From assembly GCA_018389105.1 (NCBI GenBank), contig JACATO010002191.1:1-64000 (forward strand): a stretch of DNA of 64,000 nucleotides. Reading direction: 5' to 3'. This DNA comes from Nautilus pompilius (lineage: Eukaryota; Mollusca; Cephalopoda; Nautilida; Nautilidae). Shown one piece after another: positions 49,550-61,620 of the stretch. Position numbers and translations under genes: made by a program. The notes beneath the pieces are model-generated. The model made no database searches. It worked only from the letters and a program-made list of their open reading frames with translations, and was not told the origin of the DNA. Numbering within the stretch: position 1 is the first letter of the stretch; every line of letters starts with the position of its first letter.

Positions 49550-49842
49550 TTACATCTGGCAGATACTACTAGATCGATTCAAGTGAAGCTCAGGTTTCAT
49601 TTGAACGCCCCCATAGCGTGTGTGCCCACTCGATTGACCCCCTGGATCCCAGCCTTCATATGTACTTTATAATAATATGTCTGATTTTTTAAATAAATGT
49701 AGCTAACTAACGGATTTTGGTGTAACACTCAGCTTTAAATAGCGAGTCCTTTGTGACTTAAAATCAATAGCAATTCTCTTTTTAAACATCTCATCTATAA
49801 AACACACACACACACACAGAGCCTAGAATCTAATAAAAGTGG

Positions 49843-49876
49843 TGTGGGGGGGGTTAGGAGGGGTTAGGGGAGGAAA
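49843..49876 (+). other. G-rich, telomere-like stretch with quadruplex potential
   Basis: GGGGGGGGTTAGGAGGGGTT followed by AGGGGAGG: at least four G-runs with short TTA/A loops on the plus strand. Confidence 0.55.
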
Positions 49877-50250
49877 GGAAAGGTATTCGTGAAGTCTATA
49901 AGCAAGCTTCTATGGAAACCAGACGCACAGCGGTCAGCAGCAGTCGTCACATTAATCGTCTCCTCCTCCTCCTCCACAGGCAGCGCATACAGAGCAACTC
50001 CGCTGTTTCTTTCTTTTCTCAAAATAAATAAATATATAAATTAGTAAAGAGCATCCGTGCGGATTAGAACAGATGAATAGGATCTCTTGTATTGTAAGCC
50101 TGAGGCCAGTTTACTCTCAGAACACTTCGATCTATTGGCTGTGCAACGAGGCTGAGAATCTCCGAAAAGGGGGGGGGTGTTGTTGTTATGGAGACAACAA
50201 CCACAGCCGGTGTTGCCGACAAAATACTCCCCTGTAGTAGAATACCTCAC

Positions 50251-50342
50251 CGTAATGAATAATCCCCCCCACCTCTCTTCCCTCCCGTGGGAAAAATACT
50301 CGTAAATAGGCCGGAATTTTCTGCAAATCCATCCCAAAACAT
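50251..50342 (-). CDS. Probable first coding exon of the large unassigned gene
   Basis: ATG at 50342-50340 (A at -3, in-frame TAA upstream beyond a (CAA)n run) opens 30 codons plus two bases, ending at donor TTACG|GTGAGG. The split codon CG+A fits the phase-2 entry of the 43703 exon, giving the joint SLR-IFMYFSETE. The exon is glycine-rich (GGKRGGG near its end). It lies in a CpG-rich pocket inside CpG-poor DNA, as expected for a promoter. Frame, phase and setting agree, but the acceptor is weak and no transcript is available. With it the protein is 1320 residues. Confidence 0.45.
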
Positions 50343-51075
50343 CTTTGATACTTCTCGTGTTGTTGTTGTTGTTGTTTAAATGCCTTCTAAATGAATAAAT
50401 TAATAAGTATAAAGGTGATGATTCATTTATTTTGAAGCGTTCACATTAGTTCAGAAATGTGAAGAACAGTAACTGCTCCTGAAGTGGATACCCCGAGTGA
50501 GCATCTAGTAAAATATTGACCAATTTTGGAGAGGAAGGAAAAAAAAAAAAAGGGGGGGATATGCAGGCAGGTATGCTTTATAAAAACTAAAAGATTTATC
50601 TATCTAGTAACTCCTGATGGATTATACATAGAATTCCAGACTGAAACAAACACAAGCATCTAAAAAAATTAATGCTTAAATTCTTCTAATTATATAACTG
50701 CAGAAAAGGAATGGTGAGGTGAGAAATAAGCCGTAGTTGTGAGGCCTTAGTTCACATAATTATGAGGATTCTTTTTTAAGGTAAAACTTACATTATAAAA
50801 TATTTGCTTATTTTTTTATTAGAAAAGGGATTCGGTCTCTGTGGAAGAGTACTGACTTTTCTCATTCTAATTATGCACTTGAAAAGCTTTCCTCTGGCAG
50901 CGGAGGTCTGCTGGATAAATGCTGATGAAGATGAGTATAAGATAATTACAGCAAATAAATTTTTGTCAAATCATGTAACTTGATGATTCAGAGACTCTTT
51001 GGTTATTAATTGTTTTTTTTTTTTGTGCTGTGATATTATTTTCTTTTCTCCTCTGTCCTATTACTTCTACCGCAG

Positions 51076-51090
51076 AGAACCATGGCAAAG
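51076..51090 (+). other. Possible 15-nt plus-strand microexon
   Basis: A long pyrimidine tract ends in TACCGCAG, followed by AGAACCATGGCAAAG and then GTAATT. Both splice sites are good and the ATG is in strong context. No neighbouring plus-strand coding exon was found, so this may be chance. Confidence 0.15.
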
Positions 51091-54000
51091 GTAATTTTTA
51101 AAAATTTACTTTCAAAAGCCAAAAAGAAGAGAGACTGGATAATAATATAATCCAAAGAAATACTGGTTAATTTTTTAATTCAGATAGTAGACTAAAACCA
51201 CTCAGTTTACACTGTTGATTTAAAAAAAAAATACCCATAGTGTTACTGTGCAAGACAAGGAAACAGGTGAGGTCTAAAGATTTGTTTTGAATTGGCCGTA
51301 TACATTCTTTCTTTCCTTCCTGTTGTATAAACATAAGACGCAATAACCAAACATTACTGAAACCCCCCCCTCAAGAAATGTTTGTTTCTCATCCACCAGT
51401 GGCCAATAATTTAGTTAATCTGTTTTATTCTGGGTAATAAGAATACTGTCCCAGACTTGCATACTTGCTAAAATCATAAAAAAAAAAGGTCTATGTCAAA
51501 ACTTGAAAAATTTAAGGCAAAGGAAATGTCCATGACACAGTTCAGTAGACATGTTTGACTCCCCTTTTTTTTAAAAAAAAAAAAAAAACAACACTGGCTA
51601 TCTGCTGTTTTTTTTTAACTAAGTGTGAATAAACCTAAGATACAAAAATCTAATTTGTGTCTCTTCATTGTCTGCAAATGTTCATAGGAAGTTCAAGTTT
51701 ATCTATTTTTTAATCTAATAGATAATGCATATAATTAAAACCCTCTTGCTTGTCATGTCTGTCGTTTGACAAGCATACTTTTACAAACAGTAACAACCAT
51801 ATAATAGTAATAATTTTACTTAAAGAAAAACTAAATTGTTTAATACAAATCCTCAGCTACACCCTCAATCTTACAAGGAAAAAATTAGCATAAGTTTGAA
51901 AACCTTTGAGAAAAAAAAATTTTTTTTTTATTAGCAATAGAATTCTGGACAAGGGGAAACAGCTTATCACAAAATCATCCATGTCAGACATTTTGAACTC
52001 AGCTACACAAGAGCCCTGGTATCAAACATAATGAGCACTGACAAATACACATACAGAGTGATGCTAGAGCAGTTAGCTCAAGCTTAACAAGCTGCTGTGT
52101 TTAAAACACTGGACCTAAATACAGTATTACTGAAAATATTTTAAATGCAACTCAAAACTTGTTGATGAAAATAAAAAATTCCTCACCAGAAATTTCATAT
52201 TTTGTTTGCTTTATTTGGTTGATTATTTTTTTTTTCGTAAAACTTAACAAATAAATACAAAAATAAGGATAAAATTATTTTCTCTAATAAACAAGGCAGA
52301 ACAGCAGAAAACATTGTTTGCAAACAATAGGTTTCTACTAAAGTTAGAAGATTTGACATTGGACTTATTAATGCTTAATTATTGGCACTTTTCATTATTA
52401 AAGTTATGTTTTTTATTTCTATAAAAACTATAAATTAACGATGATCCCAACAATGGAAATGCATTTGGTCATTCATTTAATTATTGTCTTTTTTTATTAG
52501 ACAGACATAAACACTTTCTGATGTAGATAATTTTTTTAAGGAAACAAATAAAACTGGCATAGAAAGTTTATACAAAAGGTTTTCAGTCCAAACCTGTATT
52601 TCTATTGGGGCACAAAATGACGAGCTACATTTCCTAACAGATATCTAAGAAAAAACAAAAACAAAAACCAGCTGGAACTATAACATTTAAAATTATTGTT
52701 AGTAGTATTAATAACCAAATAATAAATCACTACTACTAATTCAATTTATTAAAAAATTATTTAGAATAACTTTGACAGTAGACTTAGTTTAAAACCTTCA
52801 AATTTTTAAAATTATAAGGCAGTAAAAACATATTGGAAGTACAAATAGAACTATTGTAGATATTTTGAATTAGCCTTTGTTCACTGTCAACAACAACAAA
52901 AAGAACTCTACTCGATTGTAAAAGGAACAAAATACTATTAAAAACCAGAAAAATTGTGCCTCCTATAACAATGAATCAGAAAAAGAGGCAGATTTAAGGG
53001 AAGAGGTGAATGGGTGCAATAGTTTTATCTCTAATCAGGATTTAGTTATTTAATGAGTGAAGATTCCTTGAATTTGAAATTGGAATGAGATGTGGTCAGC
53101 CAGCATTCTGATGTCATCCATAACAAATTTTCGATTTAAATTGCAAAAAGTTAACTAACAAGAGCTAAATTCTCTCTGCCAGAGACCTGATGTGAATCTG
53201 CATCCCCAGCCACCAATAGGCAGGCAGACAGCCTCACAAGACCGACAACTTCTTGTTTACTTTGTACAATCTGAATGGAGAAGACCTTAAACTGAATCAG
53301 TTCTGTCACAAGATGGAAATGAAACTTTGTTTACTAAGCTTAATTAAAGCTTTCTTTAGCTAATACAATTGAAAGTGCAATAGGGGAACAATACCTTTGG
53401 TTACTTCAGATAAATCCAATTTTAAGATTACAGGAAACAGGGGGCTGGTTGTTGGTAATCCCTAACAAAATGTATATATAAGAGATAGCCCCATCTATAA
53501 ATTTAATTAGGCATTACTAATACTGTAACAATTTGCCCTGTGTTGGTCTCCCCTACTCTATGTGCATTTTAATTAATGTTGTTTAGAAAAACGGTTTTTA
53601 ATTAACGAAAGAACAACAAATTCTGTGAGTTCTACAAAAAAATTTTAAAAATATATAAATCCAAATTGTATAAAACTGTCCTGTTTCATATTAAGGCCAA
53701 TAAATGTAGTTTTATTTTTATAAAGTTATCAAGAAAATTACCACCTTAAGGAATTATGGATGACACATTTGCATTGTTTCACATCGTCAATAACTTCCCA
53801 GAGGAATAACACTTGTTAACGAGTCAGTTTATCGTTTACAATGAAGGTGGAAAATGCTGGATGTTGTTGACAGGGTACTAATTTAAGGTTAAATTAAAAT
53901 ATTTTGTAGTATTTTTACTTTTGTTCTTTTTTTTTGCTGCCATTTAGTTTTTTCAAAAAAAACACCTTTAAAGGTGAACACAACACACTAAAAAAACGAC

Positions 54001-55640
54001 GGCATGTTATAGGGTGTCATTTTAAAAGTCAACCTAATAACTTTCCAATATTTCTACTTATCTCAGCACAAAATGCATCACAGGTAATGCCAGAATATAA
54101 CAACAACAACAACAACAACAACAACATGGGGGAAATGATGACAAATCAACATTTATATTGACCTTACAATCTTTAAAAACTGTGGTGATTTCAAGTTCTG
54201 TAGATATTTTCCAAGACCTATCTTTAATAAGTAACAATCAAAATGAATTAAAGTAGCTCTACTGGCAAGACTTATGAATGATTATGAATAATAAGGGGAT
54301 CTTTATTTACATTTCTGCCTCAATACATCTATTAAAAAAAAGAAAATCTACTGGCATAAATATACATTGCAAATGATGAATTTAAAGAATTTATATTTTT
54401 TTAGATGTAGTTTAAAAAAGTTTAATCACTCCACTAATTTCCAAGTAAACAACAGCCCTTCTTTGTTCACTAATAAGTATCCTATTCTACCTTAACAGCA
54501 CAAATAATTTGAGAATGGTAAAAAAAACAACAAAAAAACTACTTCATACATATTAATAATGCAATAATATACACTTTCACTAATTTATTTCAATTAAGTG
54601 CATTCAAAAGCTACATCCGCTTACTTGTCTCTACATATTTTGACTCCTCGACTGTTATTTTATATTATTAATATTCAAAAAATAACATTGTTCCCCCGTT
54701 CTTATTATTCAAATGAAAGCCAATCAGATACCATTATGGCAATGCTGTTTCATTCAAGCATCACTGGCACAACCAGATTGAAAAGTTTTATCAATTAGTT
54801 AATTTTTAAAATTAGTTCCCGATGGCTCAGTCCGCCCCTGTCTGAAGCAGTCTGTTTTGATAATTTTGCACTTCCTTTACCTTCTCTCTGCTTTATTTTA
54901 ATCCTACACTAAAGACATTAGGAGTTTTTAAAAAATTCTGTTTAAAATATATTTTAAATGTTTTTTTTTAAGCCTGTTTTTAAAATTTGGTATTTTAGCA
55001 TAAGAATCTATTTTTAAAATATTTTATAGCATTAAAACAACTTTAAATATTTTTTGGAAAAAAAATCATATAACTCATAGTTGTGCTGTAGGTCACCTGT
55101 TCTTGTTTATTCTATCTGCAGCACAGGATAAGGTAACAAACAGTTTCTGTTTTTCCAATAGGACTAAAAAAACAAACAAACAAACAGTTATACCTAGCAG
55201 AACAGAAAAACTAATTTCCCAAACTAAACTTACCAGTTTTTTTTTTTTTTTTGCTTTGTTTTAATTAGTTTTATTTTTTACACATTTTGTCTTTCTAGTT
55301 CATTTAGAAGAATTTCTGATTCTTTGCTTTCACTGAGAAAACATTTTAAAACAAACCACAAATTTCAGTCAGCCATGTCAAAGCAGTATTTCGAACACAG
55401 GTGATGACTTGACTATATGCATAGCCAGGAATAGCAGCAGATTGATTATCAGAATGATTTTCAATGTATCTTTCATATACAACAACTTTAATAAGGCAAA
55501 AATAGATAAAATCTTCCTTTGATAACCTGTAGCTCCCTTCCTTGTTTAAATAAAAATTGAAAATAAAGCAATATAAAAGTTTTTGACTGATCTAGTCCGT
55601 AAATCTTAATGCTGAGTAAAACATTAGCTAGACTATTGCA
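51091..55640. other. AT-rich intergenic DNA
   Basis: Poly(A)/poly(T) tracts and a (CAA)n run at about 54100-54125. No coding frame, splice pair or transposase fragment recognised. Confidence 0.45.
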
Positions 55641-55660
55641 TGTCTCAGTGTAGATACCTC

Positions 55661-55810
55661 CAGATGCAGCAACAGTTGATGGTTTTAGGTCTGGTAATGT
55701 GAAAGCTTACATAGTAATACCAGATGGAAAGGAAGGTAAGGCAGAGGTACCAGCCAGAGTTACCTGCAACAGCCACAATGTGCAGAGATGGTTCCAATCT
55801 TAAAAGGCTT
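55661..55810 (+). other. Unassigned open stretch, possibly a decayed exon
   Basis: The plus strand reads DAATVDGFRSGNVKAYIVIP and then DGKEGKAEVPARVTC before a TAA. The alternating hydrophobic pattern vaguely resembles a beta-sandwich repeat such as filamin. A donor-like GGAAG|GTAAGGC lies inside. No partner was found; function unknown. Confidence 0.2.
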
Positions 55811-56435
55811 AGGGTATACCTGCTTGCATCTGAGGATCTGAAAACAGCACATAGCTTGATTTAAAGAAATTAGGATCAACAAATGTGCAAAAAGATTTTC
55901 ACAGTTACTTAGGGATCTACAGGAACAGATTAGCAGTCTATATACAGGTTGCTGTCCCCTTAGAGTCCATACTCACAGGACGGGAGTGGCCACTTCAAAG
56001 ATATGTCCCAGATACAATGTCGATGAAGCGACTATCTCCAAGAATGGCCATAATGCACCCATACAGACAAATCCATTAGGGATTTTTTTTCAAAAACATT
56101 AAACCCAACAATATGATTTCTAAAGCAGAATCGCCATCTCTTTCACTAAGCAAATCATGAATAGGTTTTAAAAAGTTAAAAATAAATAAATAAATAAATA
56201 ACAAAAATTAGTTTTAAAATTTTGCAGGAATCACTTTTGGTTGCATTGCATTGAAAGTAAATAAAGTAGAAATAATAAATTGCCAGCAAAAAAAAAATCA
56301 TACCTGTAAAACAAGTATATGAAAAGAAAAAAAGGAACTGACAATAGTAATGATGTCCTTCAAATGTTCTTTACACTTCACCAAGGAAGTAGTTCATGAA
56401 CTACTATCACCACTATGGTCTTATTTTTCAAACAC

Positions 56436-56441
56436 TTTATT
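56436..56441 (-). terminator. AATAAA overlapping the TMEM86 stop codon
   Basis: The minus strand has AAATAAAG in which the TAA stop is part of AATAAA. If used, the 3' UTR would be only some 15-30 nt; a later signal is more likely. Confidence 0.2.
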
Positions 56442-57135
56442 TGTCTTTCTTTGACTGAAGCAAAATTTCATCAGCCTGACTGTCAACAATCGACAAAGAA
56501 ATGCCAAACTGTGCAGCATAATATGTGGACATTATCAGTGGATGAGAAAATGGTATTGGTCTCACGAATCGGTCCACAGCTATGAGAAAATCTGAAATCA
56601 TGAATGATATTGCCCCAGCACAGCCGCACAATTTCGTCCACGTCCACAAGTCATCGAAGAACTGCACCCTTGCAATGGCACGCCAACCCATTGTGGAAAT
56701 AAGCACGATGTATAGTCCAACCAAGTACACCATCTGTCCGGTGAGGTGCATGCTGATGTAGTAGTAAATGAAAGCACCGACTGTATAAATCACGGTCGCA
56801 GCATATGGATTAAATGGCTTCCAGCTGAAAGCCCTTGCATACATCATCTGAGCAATGGCAAACATCATCAGTGCCAGTTCAAAGTACCACTGTTTCCAAA
56901 CTAGCAAGGCATCACCAATGATGCTGAAGATCAGACCAATCAAAATGCGCCGAGAATACCTGTAATATTCGCAAAAACTCATCCCATGAAGCAGAACAAA
57001 TATCATCAGGGAGATGATCGGTAGACACTTAAATATGCAACAGATAATCGATGGCTTGTTTTCCTCTCCATACAGCACAAAATAGAGAGCCACAGTCTTG
57101 AAAAAAGGCACCAGTTTGGGTCCTACACTTTTCAG
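56437..57135 (-). CDS. TMEM86A: Lysoplasmalogenase (TMEM86A/YhhN family), main exon
   Basis: The exon encodes residues 8-239 of a 239-residue membrane protein. The family hydrolyses the vinyl-ether bond of lysoplasmalogens, releasing a fatty aldehyde and a glycerophospho-base, in the ER membrane. Family hallmarks in order: VGPKLVPFFK (about 11-20), IFKCLPI (41-47), the SIIGDALL segment (78-85), MMFAIAQMMYARAF (97-110), MGWRA (156-160), ISDFLIAVDRF (187-197) with acidic residues typical of YhhN proteins, and PLIMSTYYAAQ (206-216). About eight hydrophobic spans are visible. The acceptor TTTTTCAG|CTGAAAAG sets the exon start at 57135, phase 0. Which vertebrate paralogue (A or B) is ortholog cannot be decided; it reads closest to A. 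Confidence 0.96.
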   Translation of the reverse strand: MKSVGPKLVPFFKTVALYFVLYGEENKPSIICCIFKCLPIISLMIFVLLHGMSFCEYYRYSRRILIGLIFSIIGDALLVWKQWYFELALMMFAIAQMMYARAFSWKPFNPYAATVIYTVGAFIYYYISMHLTGQMVYLVGLYIVLISTMGWRAIARVQFFDDLWTWTKLCGCAGAISFMISDFLIAVDRFVRPIPFSHPLIMSTYYAAQFGISLSIVDSQADEILLQSKKDK

Positions 57136-57649
57136 CTGAAAAATTTTAAAAATGAATATAAATAGATAAAAATTAGAATATAAAAACAAATCACACTTTC
57201 CTTAGCAGTTACTTTTAGGAGAGAAATTTGCATCTTAAAAACAATGTTGATTAGACAGTGTAAATAACTCTGGTATAGTCAGACAAAAGCAGATCTTTAA
57301 TATGCTGGTAAATAACATGTGAAGTTCTTTATCCATACATAAAGATGGACTTTACTGAGCTAAGTAATACAGTTATGTCCAGTGCAACTTGTGCATCAGT
57401 GGTGTCAGTCCTTTATTGGTTTCATACACAGGTCAACAGTTGCTATATAACGATAAAACATTTGGCAGTTAAATAGAGCAGGTCAAATAAAAATGGAAAG
57501 TAGAAAAAACAATATTTTGTTTATCAAACATGCCGCTATGAAGAGTAACTATTATGGGAATAAACTTGTTTCAATTGTCCTTTCTTAATCTTCACAGAAT
57601 AATGACAAGTGAGAAAATCTCACAATTATCTGGAACATGAAATGCCAGC

Positions 57650-57775
57650 GTTGCTGTTATACACAGCAACACAAACTAAATGGGTGCATCAAGCCAAGCC
57701 AGTCATGAGTGGGATTTGAACTCAGGCCTTCGACCTTAGTGATCTACTTACCACTGGACCATTGGCTGTGTAACA
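57650..57775 (-). repeat. tRNA-derived SINE head
   Basis: The minus strand reads CCAATGGTCCAGTGGTAAGT and then GAGTTCAAATCCCACTC, a good A-box/B-box pair. The body differs from the other copies, so it may be another subfamily or just the tRNA-like part. Confidence 0.65.
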
Positions 57776-58789
57776 CACTTTTATTAAATACATTTTTTTC
57801 CAAATTTTCAGCTTGTTGCATTCACAAAGCTTAGAGATTTACAAAATCTTCCGTAACATATATGAAAGCAGCACAAACAATTTTCTAAAATAGTATAAAT
57901 AAATATATGTATTATCTATATTTTTTATAGTTTTAAACAACTTATTGGAAGAGAAAACAGCATAAGCTTGAAAAAAAAATGAAAAACTTTTTTCTGGTTC
58001 TTAAGAGGCCACAATCACAGAGACGGTGCAGGGAAAAGACAATTTTGGTACTGATGCATTTTGCAACTAAACTTTTATAATGGAAAAAAAAAACTTAACA
58101 GAGAAAGCAAAAAGGCAAGGCATTAATTTATTTTTAAGGGAGCATTTAAGTGGAAGAAGAAGCACAAGAAGTGGAGAGATTCTTATCTGGACTCTTTTAT
58201 GCATTATTTAGAATGGCCCTTTGTGATTTGTGTAAGGAGTCTTTTAAGTTCTATGCCTGCCTTTAAGAAACTCTGTGAGAACAAATGGAACTCACAAGCT
58301 GCAGTAAGAGAAGTATTCAGCATACCCTTCTAATGACCCTTAACGATTATGACAACAGCTTTCTTTATCCCCCCCTAATGGGTTTTCAGTCAATGGTGTG
58401 TTCTTTAATTCAAAATCAAGCATTTGTTACCTAACATTGAAAAGATACAAACAGAGTGTGACACTATCCTGTTTTAATATCTTTCAGTAGAATCAATGGT
58501 CTGTACGTTTTTCCACAGATGCATAGAATCTTTAGATCTTTAAAACTATCAAGTTGTAATCTCATACTGAATGATTAAAAAGACAAAAACAAACACTTAA
58601 GCTTCTATATGCATATAAGTAAGCTAAGTTTCTTTGTAAAACTGAGAATTTTTAAGGAACTTATCAAATTTTTCATTTCCAGAAAAATAGCATTAGGCAA
58701 AGAAAGAAAAACTTACTAAGAGTATAATTTGTAAAATGGATTTTAGAAAAATCTTTGGAAAATTACATTGACTGGCCCCTTTATTAAGA

Positions 58790-59180
58790 CCTATACCTAA
58801 TAATGATTTGGATCATTTTTTGCCAGCATAATAGCCATGACATGACATGGCATAGACTTCATAAGGTGCTGGAAGGTTGAGAGACATTTCCCCATACATT
58901 CATTAATATTGTACGAAATGTATGGAGCAAGATAGGCAGAGTATTGTGATAGAGAACCCATCTGTCAAGTTAATCCTGCAGACGCTGAATTGGATTGAGA
59001 TCTGGGGATTGTGCTGGCCATAGAAGCTTTGTTAGTTTGGAAATAGCTTTTCCCATCAGGATACACAAAGCATCTCTGGATGCATGTGATTTCAAATGTT
59101 GTGTAAAATAACCTCTGGCATTAATTTCACTTTCTAAAGGCACCCAAAGGTCAGGGTATGTCAGCAAAACATGTCTCAAA
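58790..59180 (-). pseudogene. Tc1-like transposase relic, carboxyl half
   Basis: The minus-strand frame reads LTYPDLWVPLESE, then WPAQSPDLNPIQ (the catalytic Glu replaced by Gln), and after frameshifts a tail resembling MKSMPCHVMAIMLAKND. The amino half and the ends are missing. Confidence 0.8.
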
Positions 59181-60968
59181 CAATGACTCCATCACCAAGG
59201 AAAATCTAAAAACACAATATCTGTCAGTCCTAAATTGAGAAAACAGTCTTCAGTTGAATAACTTGGATTCTATTAGTTTACTGCTGTTTTGTTGGGAAGT
59301 ATGAACTTGAAGTGTTAAGAAAATTTCAACATAAGTTACCAATGTGTTTTTTTTTCTTCTTTTTGCATTAAATCTTGTACAGGTTTAATTTCTAGTTCTT
59401 GTTTGTTTTTTAAAATAAAAAATGTATACAGAAATTATACTTTTGTTCTTCATTGTTAAATCTGACGTTAATTAAATAAATATCCAACTGAGTATTTTCA
59501 AACAAATAAGCTGGTAAAATTGCAAAAGATAGATGTATCCTTGCTTCTTTCAATGGTGAAGTTATTAGATTATTTGAGAGAAAGGAAATAAAATCTTTGG
59601 AAAGGTTAATCAGTTTCTTTCCCAGTTATATCATTTTGGTTCTCTAATTAGATTATTCCTTGCCAAGAAAATAATTACTGAGTTAGTGGGTATGTTAAAA
59701 AGAAAAATAACAAAATCTTGCACTTAAGTTCAGTGTGCTAAGAAGAAGATTGTGTATGCGCTTAAGTGGAAGGAAAAGCTTAAGAGAGACTAATGTATTT
59801 TTTGTTGCTAGTCACTTAGCAGACCTCTGCTTGAGTCTAATGACCACAGAGTTAAGAAGCATGTAGAAGCAGATGGCATGGTTTTCCATTTTTTTTTCTT
59901 AAAATACACTTTTCAGGAAAATTCTAATATGATTAGACAGCAAGTGTTTTTTTGAGGGTGGGGCAGGGGAGGAAAAGAAAGAGAAAGAGACAGAGGTTGA
60001 GAGAGGAGAGAACTATTATGGCTTGAGAGTAAACTAGAAATTTCTGGAATTTCTGTGATTTTCTCCAACCAGTAATCAAAAGGGATTTTGTGCTTGTTGA
60101 GGGCTGACTGCCACAAACATTTAAAGCATTCAGTCTTTAAAACAGAAGGATTTGACGAGAGAGATCTCTCCACTAATCTCATTAAGCATAACCAACAAGC
60201 TATAATTTTGTCCTTTGCCAGTCATGTAAAGTTAAAATATTTTATTTCATTTTATGACACAATAAGTGTCAACTCAATAAATACGAAAAACAAAATTGTT
60301 TTCATCCAAAAAATTAATTTTCCCAAGCAAAAACACTACTATCAACTGGTTCCACATTGTATAGTGTATTTAAATACTATCTTTATGATGCAAAAATTGC
60401 AATCTGACTGGTTTTGGTTAGAGAGTAACTGATGAATACTTATCAGATGTGCTCTGACATCTAAACATTATCCATTATGGAATGCTATTCATTACTTTCT
60501 GAAACTCCCCAACAGAAAGTTTACCATTCAAATTGAAGCTGTAACCGCTGCAAAGTTTGAAATTCTATTTGAAAAATCATAACTCAAAATAAATATAAAA
60601 ATATCGATAATATTAAAAAGATATATCCAATCTAACATTTTATTTAGATATGGAGTGAATCTATACAATTTATTATTGATTATCTTTGTCTCATTGTGTC
60701 ATAGTATTTTTTTAAAATGCTTTTTCAAGTAGCAATATTATAAGACTATCAGTATGGTATCATTTTCGTAAAAATAGCTGATAGCCATTAGTATGCAAAT
60801 GTTTTATTTACTTGTACACTGACTTAAAAACATGCTATTGTAGCCATCTTTCAATCTCTGTTTCTGCAAAAACTTGTTAAAAGGAACTCCCTGCCCACAA
60901 CGTTCTTCTAACTACTATATATATATACACACCTGAACAAATCAGATTGAACTTGCCATCTCTGATAG

Positions 60969-60969
60969 A

Positions 60970-61000
<31 letters not shown>
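60969..61000. repeat. (ATT)n microsatellite
   Basis: About ten ATT units. Confidence 0.9.
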
Positions 61001-61129
61001 TTCTTTATAAAAGGCATGTGTGTGTGTGGTTCAGTACTACTGTTATGTTTAGAAATGTTAAGGGGTAAGGGAACTAACTCTTGAGATAGTCAGGAAAAAT
61101 TAACTCTGATTTAATTTACCTAAAATGGA

Positions 61130-61620
61130 ATATAGACCGACTTCCGGTATTCCAAGAGTACATTAAAACGGGAAATTTTCTAATAAGACACCAGAGTCTC
61201 GGGTTTTTCGTAAACTAATTCCGTATTAAAAACAATACCCCTGTTTCTTGTGTAGTTAACGCTTTCAGGGCGCACCGTCGAGGAAATTATTTCCCTTCCG
61301 TCGGATTTGCTAAGCAATGAATATAACAAATGCAATACCTAGATGAAGTCGTGACTTCGCTCGCCATACAGTGATAGGAAACAATATGAGACCCCCTTTC
61401 GGCTGAAATAGCAGTGCCGCCACCATAGTACAGGCTGTGTTTCGTTAGCAGGTCCCTCGTACACTTTTGTGATGCCAGCTGTATCAGTATGGAATGATAT
61501 AATACACTACTTCTCCTCCTATATTATGATAAACACGTCGACAGTGCACGATGCTCAGTACTATCCGAGTTATGATTCATTATAATCCGCCTCCACAAGG
61601 TATAGGATGATCTACCAAAA
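61130..61620. promoter_or_regulatory. CpG-rich pocket with ETS-like sites inside the TMEM86 intron
   Basis: CpG-rich between CpG-poor flanks, with ACTTCCGG (about 61140) and CTTCCGTCGG ETS-like sites. It may be an alternative promoter or an enhancer. Confidence 0.25.
61339..61367 (-). CDS. Candidate alternative first coding exon
   Basis: ATG at 61367 in a YY1-like context (TGTATGGCG) opens MASEVTTSS and reaches a donor CTAG|GTATTGC at phase 2. That phase does not fit the TMEM86 exon (phase 0) but would fit the 43703 exon of the large gene. That would require splicing across the TMEM86 last exon, so it is unlikely without transcript data. Confidence 0.18.

Larger units (their letters stand above)
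43704..50250 (-). other. Proposed first intron of the large unassigned gene
   Basis: If the first exon is at 50342-50251, this 6.5-kb intron runs from TTACG|GTGAGG to AACCAAG. The acceptor has a weak pyrimidine tract. It contains two SINE copies, a pogo-like transposase relic and simple repeats. An alternative 5' exon end, AAAGCAG|GTGAGTAAT near 46681, is also possible. Confidence 0.4.
49550..50420 (-). promoter_or_regulatory. CpG-rich pocket, probable promoter of the large minus-strand gene
   Basis: CpG dinucleotides are frequent here but rare for kilobases on both sides. The pocket includes the proposed first coding exon (50251-50342) and a (TTG)n run just upstream of its ATG. It also holds a G-rich telomere-like stretch (49843-49876) and an (AC)n run (49802-49819). 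Confidence 0.4.
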
